NCBI GenBank assembly: GCA_903838035.1
Contig: CAILWW010000077.1
Location: 1-39,082, forward strand
DNA: 39,082 bases
Source of the DNA: an uncultured Actinomycetes bacterium
GTDB taxonomy: Bacteria > Actinomycetota > Actinomycetes > Nanopelagicales > Nanopelagicaceae
Direction of reading: 5' to 3'
Part shown: positions 36,271 through 39,082 of the stretch, one piece after another
Position numbering within the stretch: the first letter of the stretch is position 1
Layout of the letters: the number at the start of each line of letters is the position of its first letter
Translations under genes and position numbers: made by a program
The notes under the pieces: generated by a model
What the model saw: only the letters and a program-made list of their open reading frames with translations
Told to the model about the DNA's origin: nothing
Databases searched by the model: none

Positions 36271-37352
36271 TGTCACGCTCCTTTATCGTCACAGCCGATG
36301 GTGGCTCGCGTGGCAATCCCGGCCCAGCCGGATACGGCGCGGTTGTCACTGAAGGAAACCACATCCTGCTCGAACTCTTTGAAGCAATCGGTATTGCCTC
36401 AAACAATGTCGCCGAATACCGCGGTCTAATCGCAGCCCTTGAAGCAATCAATGAGCTTGATCCCAACGCCACGGTTGATGTTCGGATGGATTCAAAACTC
36501 GTTGTCGAACAAATGTCCGGGCGTTGGCAGATTAAGCATCCTGATATGCGAGAGCTAGCAAAGCGCGCTCGGGATGCACATCCCGCAAATCTTGTTACCT
36601 ACCGCTGGATTCCCCGTGATGAGAATTCACATGCCGACCGCCTGGCAAATAAGGCAATGGATGGCGAGATTGCCACCGCAAACGTTCCGCTCCAAAAGAA
36701 CTTTCTCACCGAGCGAGTTGTCTCTGGCGAAAAACCCACAACCATTTTTCTCGTCCGCCACGGAGAGACGATTCTGACTCCAGATCGACGATTCTCTGGG
36801 GGAGATGGTTCAGATCCAGGACTCAGCGAGACTGGCCGCAAGCAAGCCTCGGCAATCGCTTTAGAACTTGCAGCTCGCAAACCAGATGTTCTCATCGCCT
36901 CACCACTTCTTCGCACTCGTCAAACTGCCGAAATTATCCAGGGCGAAATTGGTTTGGATATTCATATTGATGAAGGCTGGATTGAATGTGCCTTTGGTGA
37001 ATGGGATGGACTCAATGTTGCGGAAGTGCAAGAGAAGTTTCCCAATGAGTGGGCGCAATGGGTTTCCGCGCCTACCGCTCGTCCACCCGGCGGGGAGTCT
37101 TACCTTGATGTCGCAGAGCGGATTGAACCGGTCTTTCGGGAGTTGGCCCAGACCTATCCCGGTAAAAAGATTCTGGTCGTCACGCACAATGTCGTAATTA
37201 AAACTTTGGCATCGGTCATCATGAACGCACCATTGGAAAGCATTTATCACATCGATATCTCTCCATGCAGCCTCACCACCATCAACGTCTATGAATCTGA
37301 TGGACTTAGCGTCGTAACATCATTGGCAGCTCGAAGCGTTATCAATCTCTAA
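36270..37352 (+). CDS. Bifunctional RNase HI / histidine phosphatase
   Basis: The 360-residue protein joins an N-terminal type I RNase H domain to a C-terminal phosphoglycerate-mutase-like phosphatase (homolog of Rv2228c). The RNase H acidic residues are Asp10 (TADGGSRGNPGP), Glu49 (NNVAEYRG), Asp74 (RMDSKL) and Asp123 (SHADRLANKAMD). The phosphatase has the RHG triplet at 163-165, then SPLLRTRQTAE, the acidic ECAFGEWDG and the second histidine in VVTHNVVIKTL. The first domain removes RNA from RNA-DNA hybrids; the second resembles CobC alpha-ribazole phosphatase. ATG 36270 is used rather than a start at 36243 inside the previous gene. Confidence 0.94.
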   Translation: MSRSFIVTADGGSRGNPGPAGYGAVVTEGNHILLELFEAIGIASNNVAEYRGLIAALEAINELDPNATVDVRMDSKLVVEQMSGRWQIKHPDMRELAKRARDAHPANLVTYRWIPRDENSHADRLANKAMDGEIATANVPLQKNFLTERVVSGEKPTTIFLVRHGETILTPDRRFSGGDGSDPGLSETGRKQASAIALELAARKPDVLIASPLLRTRQTAEIIQGEIGLDIHIDEGWIECAFGEWDGLNVAEVQEKFPNEWAQWVSAPTARPPGGESYLDVAERIEPVFRELAQTYPGKKILVVTHNVVIKTLASVIMNAPLESIYHIDISPCSLTTINVYESDGLSVVTSLAARSVINL

Positions 37353-37356
37353 GATT

Positions 37357-38271
37357 ATGAACCTTTCTCAATTTCCATTAACAAAACCGCTTGCCAATAA
37401 ATTTCGCGAGAGCGTCTCTGGCGATAAAGATGGAAAACCGGCATGGGTTCAATCCATCGCTGAGGGAGACGATGAAGGATATTTCGGACCCGAGAGTGCG
37501 GTCTGGCAAGTTCACGGATGTATCGCCACCATCGTCGGTGGAATTCGGGCGCTGCTCTTACAAGCTTGCCACCCAGCCCCACTTGCAGGAGTCGCGGAAC
37601 ATTCCCGTTATGAAAGCGATCCCTTAGGTCGACTGGCCGGAACTACTCGCTGGCTAACCATCACAACTTTTGCGTCAACTGATGTCATTCTTCGGGAAGC
37701 GGCTCGAGTTAATGCGATGCACTCCCATGTGAAGGGGGAGTACACCAATAAATCTGGCGAGAGACTTGCCTATCAAGCCAGTGATCCGCGCTATTTATTA
37801 TGGGTGCACTGCGCATTTACCGACTCATTTCTTGCTACTCATCTTGCCCTTGGTTACCCCATCGATAAAGGCGCCGATGCTTATGTATCGGAGTGGAGCA
37901 AGAGTGCCGTCGCACTCGGCCTTAAAGATGCGCCGCAATCGGTGGCCGAACTTAATACAGTCATGGATAACTTTCGCAAAAATGAATTAAAAGCGGATTC
38001 GAAGACGGAAGAGGTAGTCAGATTCATTCTCAATCCGCCCTTTGGACGTGCTGGCCTAGTTTTCTATCGGATGCTGGCCAATACAGCTATCTCAACTCTG
38101 ACTCCAAATGAGCTACAAATTCTTGGACTCAAGCCACGATCCAAAAAGTGGCGCATCATTACTCGCTTCTTCTTGCAGATCTTTATTGCGATTCTCGGCG
38201 GTCAATCCCCGAGCCAGAAGGTAGCAATAGAGCGGTGTGATCGAATAAAGGCTAAACAATCACATCAATAA
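37357..38271 (+). CDS. Oxygenase MpaB family protein (DUF2236)
   Basis: This 304-residue protein matches the DUF2236/MpaB-like family, which includes latex-clearing and fungal MpaB oxygenases with a b-type haem-like site. Recognisable stretches are GGIRALLLQACHPAPLAGVA near residue 62, the following EHSRYESDPLGRLAGTTRW and the WVHCAFTDSF block near 149. A hydrophobic segment near the C-terminus may anchor it to the membrane. The substrate is unknown. The gene starts four bases after the RNase H/phosphatase stop and its last 20 bases overlap the convergent yaaA gene. Confidence 0.85.
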   Translation: MNLSQFPLTKPLANKFRESVSGDKDGKPAWVQSIAEGDDEGYFGPESAVWQVHGCIATIVGGIRALLLQACHPAPLAGVAEHSRYESDPLGRLAGTTRWLTITTFASTDVILREAARVNAMHSHVKGEYTNKSGERLAYQASDPRYLLWVHCAFTDSFLATHLALGYPIDKGADAYVSEWSKSAVALGLKDAPQSVAELNTVMDNFRKNELKADSKTEEVVRFILNPPFGRAGLVFYRMLANTAISTLTPNELQILGLKPRSKKWRIITRFFLQIFIAILGGQSPSQKVAIERCDRIKAKQSHQ

Positions 38272-38899
38272 ACCAGCTCTTTTTGCCCACTGGTTTTATC
38301 AAGGTGCACTTAAAATTCACTGCGATTAATTTATAAAGTTCCACAGGGGTCGTAGGTTCGCTTTTTTGCTCAAGTAAATATCGAGCAATTTCGCCTCGAT
38401 ACTTCTTAGACATGTGAGTGATGACTTTCTTTTCACCATCAACTTTTGTAAAAATTCGGATTCCTACCGTATTTAATGGATTTGGCGTCCAGACCGATAA
38501 ATACGTTGAGGAGCGCATATCAACAATGAGCTGCTCATCCAATCCATCAAGCGCCTCCGCCAATGGTCCCTTCCAATGCGACGGAACTATCTTGGCTTTG
38601 TAAAATGGAATTACATCTTTAATCTTGAGTGCGCCAAATACAGCTGAGATAATAAGTATCGCCTTTTCGGCGCGTTTCCGAGCGGCTGAATTCAACGTTT
38701 CATAGACAAGGCCTTGATATAGAACTCCGCTATAGACGCTTATTGCTTCCTCGCAATGCGAAATATCAATCTTTAATTCTTTAAGTGTGCTGGACCTTGC
38801 TTCAGTTAATTGATCGGCGAAACTCAAAGTTCCTAAATTCAACTTTTTTGATGTCGTGGGTAGGTGCTTACCTTCACTCGGTGGCAGGAGGATAAGCAT
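38252..38899 (-). CDS. yaaA: Peroxide stress protein YaaA (UPF0246)
   Basis: YaaA lowers free iron and limits oxidative DNA damage in E. coli and can bind DNA. From ATG 38899 the protein has 215 residues and begins with the family signature MLILLPPSEGKHLP. Later segments LYQGLVYETLNSAARKRAEK and SAVFGALKIKDVIPFYK are also typical. An in-frame start at 38962 would add 21 residues unlike the family and run into the rnpB start, so it is rejected. TACGCT lies eight bases before ATG 38899. It is divergent from rnpB and convergent with the MpaB-like gene. Confidence 0.9.
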   Translation of the reverse strand: MLILLPPSEGKHLPTTSKKLNLGTLSFADQLTEARSSTLKELKIDISHCEEAISVYSGVLYQGLVYETLNSAARKRAEKAILIISAVFGALKIKDVIPFYKAKIVPSHWKGPLAEALDGLDEQLIVDMRSSTYLSVWTPNPLNTVGIRIFTKVDGEKKVITHMSKKYRGEIARYLLEQKSEPTTPVELYKLIAVNFKCTLIKPVGKKSWFIDVIV

Positions 38900-38907
38900 C
38901 GGTGTTG

Positions 38908-38913
38908 AGCGTA
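38908..38913 (-). promoter_or_regulatory. -10-like element for yaaA
   Basis: On the minus strand TACGCT (38913 to 38908) lies eight bases before ATG 38899. It fits TANNNT and would give a leaderless or nearly leaderless message. Confidence 0.35.
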
Positions 38914-38948
38914 CCTGCCTCGGGATGAAAGGGGCTGCAGATTTGCCG

Positions 38949-38954
38949 TACTCT
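38949..38954 (+). promoter_or_regulatory. -10 element for rnpB
   Basis: TACTCT, then six bases to A38961, where the RNase P RNA is expected to begin. The spacing equals that at the leaderless genes. ATGAAA at 38925-38930, 18 bases upstream, may be a weak -35. Confidence 0.45.
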
Positions 38955-38960
38955 TTACCC

Positions 38961-39082
38961 ACTGAAGAGTCGCCCGGATCACCGCGTTATGAAAATACCG
39001 AGGAAAGTCCGGACTCCAAAGAGCAAGGTGATGGCTAACAGCCACTCGGAGCAATCCGCAGGAAAGTGCCACAGAAAATAAA
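38961..39082 (+). ncRNA. rnpB: RNase P RNA, class A, 5' portion (cut by window end)
   Basis: RNase P RNA is the catalytic subunit that trims tRNA 5' leaders. The invariant 5' block GAGGAAAGTCCGGACTCC starts at 39000, followed by GCTAACAGCC and the conserved GTGCCACAGAAA region (39066-39077). The order and spacing match bacterial type A RNase P RNAs of Actinobacteria. The 5' end is set at 38961 from the -10 spacing and could be a few bases off. About the last two thirds of the gene lie beyond the window. Confidence 0.95.

Overview
This is a very compact bacterial chromosome segment of roughly even GC (estimated by eye). It holds 40 protein genes, one tRNA gene and the 5' part of the RNase P RNA gene. 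Gene content and order match Actinobacteria: recA-recX-miaB-miaA-dapF-hflX; a Sua5-like gene, wecA and the whole atp operon; murA next to a PduO-type adenosyltransferase; a YbbN-like gene near glgB-glgE; and aceE, DUF3052, ahpE, a zinc-ribbon coiled-coil protein and a fused RNase H/phosphatase. The last groups run as in the Mycobacterium Rv1301-Rv1328 and Rv2228c-Rv2241 regions. Moderate GC, tiny intergenic gaps, many 1-4 base overlaps and touching convergent stops suggest a streamlined, probably aquatic lineage such as the freshwater Nanopelagicales (acI). That placement is inference. I see no insertion sequence, prophage, CRISPR array or integrase.

Layout. 1-6008: DNA recombination (recA, cut by the window edge, and recX), tRNA modification (miaB, miaA), lysine/peptidoglycan precursor synthesis (dapF) and ribosome rescue (hflX). 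6018-9785: an aberrant Sua5/TsaC-like protein, glyA, wecA and two small AtpI/AtpZ-type membrane proteins. 9948-16597: atpB-E-F-H-A-G-D-C, a complete F1Fo ATP synthase. 16604-18475: murA and a PduO-type adenosyltransferase, diverging from a 36-base promoter region. 18476-20765: an ABC-2 exporter operon ending in a cysteine-containing exported protein of unknown function. 20867-27902: a small zinc-binding protein, an aldehyde dehydrogenase, an alpha/beta hydrolase, an AI-2E-family permease, and a DUF4032 kinase-like / YbbN-like / MFS operon. 27889-34318: aceE-glgE-glgB as one overlapping operon. 34456-39082: DUF3052, ahpE, tRNA-Val(UAC), the zinc-ribbon protein, RNase H/phosphatase, an MpaB-family oxygenase, yaaA and rnpB.

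The most notable features are regulatory and structural. Seven start codons (miaB, dapF, the tsaC-like gene, the adenosyltransferase, the aldehyde dehydrogenase, the hydrolase and the AI-2E permease) lie exactly six bases after a TANNNT -10 hexamer, the signature of leaderless transcription. recX has no ATG, GTG or TTG before its conserved N-terminus and probably starts at ATT. The Sua5-like protein lacks family substrate-binding residues. ATP synthase subunit c has a weakened glycine motif and epsilon lacks its C-terminal regulatory helices. Two intercistronic hairpins precede atpE and atpA. No stretch longer than about 200 bases lacks a gene. I did not find a clear multi-gene system of a wholly new kind; the exporter operon with the exported protein and the kinase-like/YbbN/MFS operon are the best unknowns.
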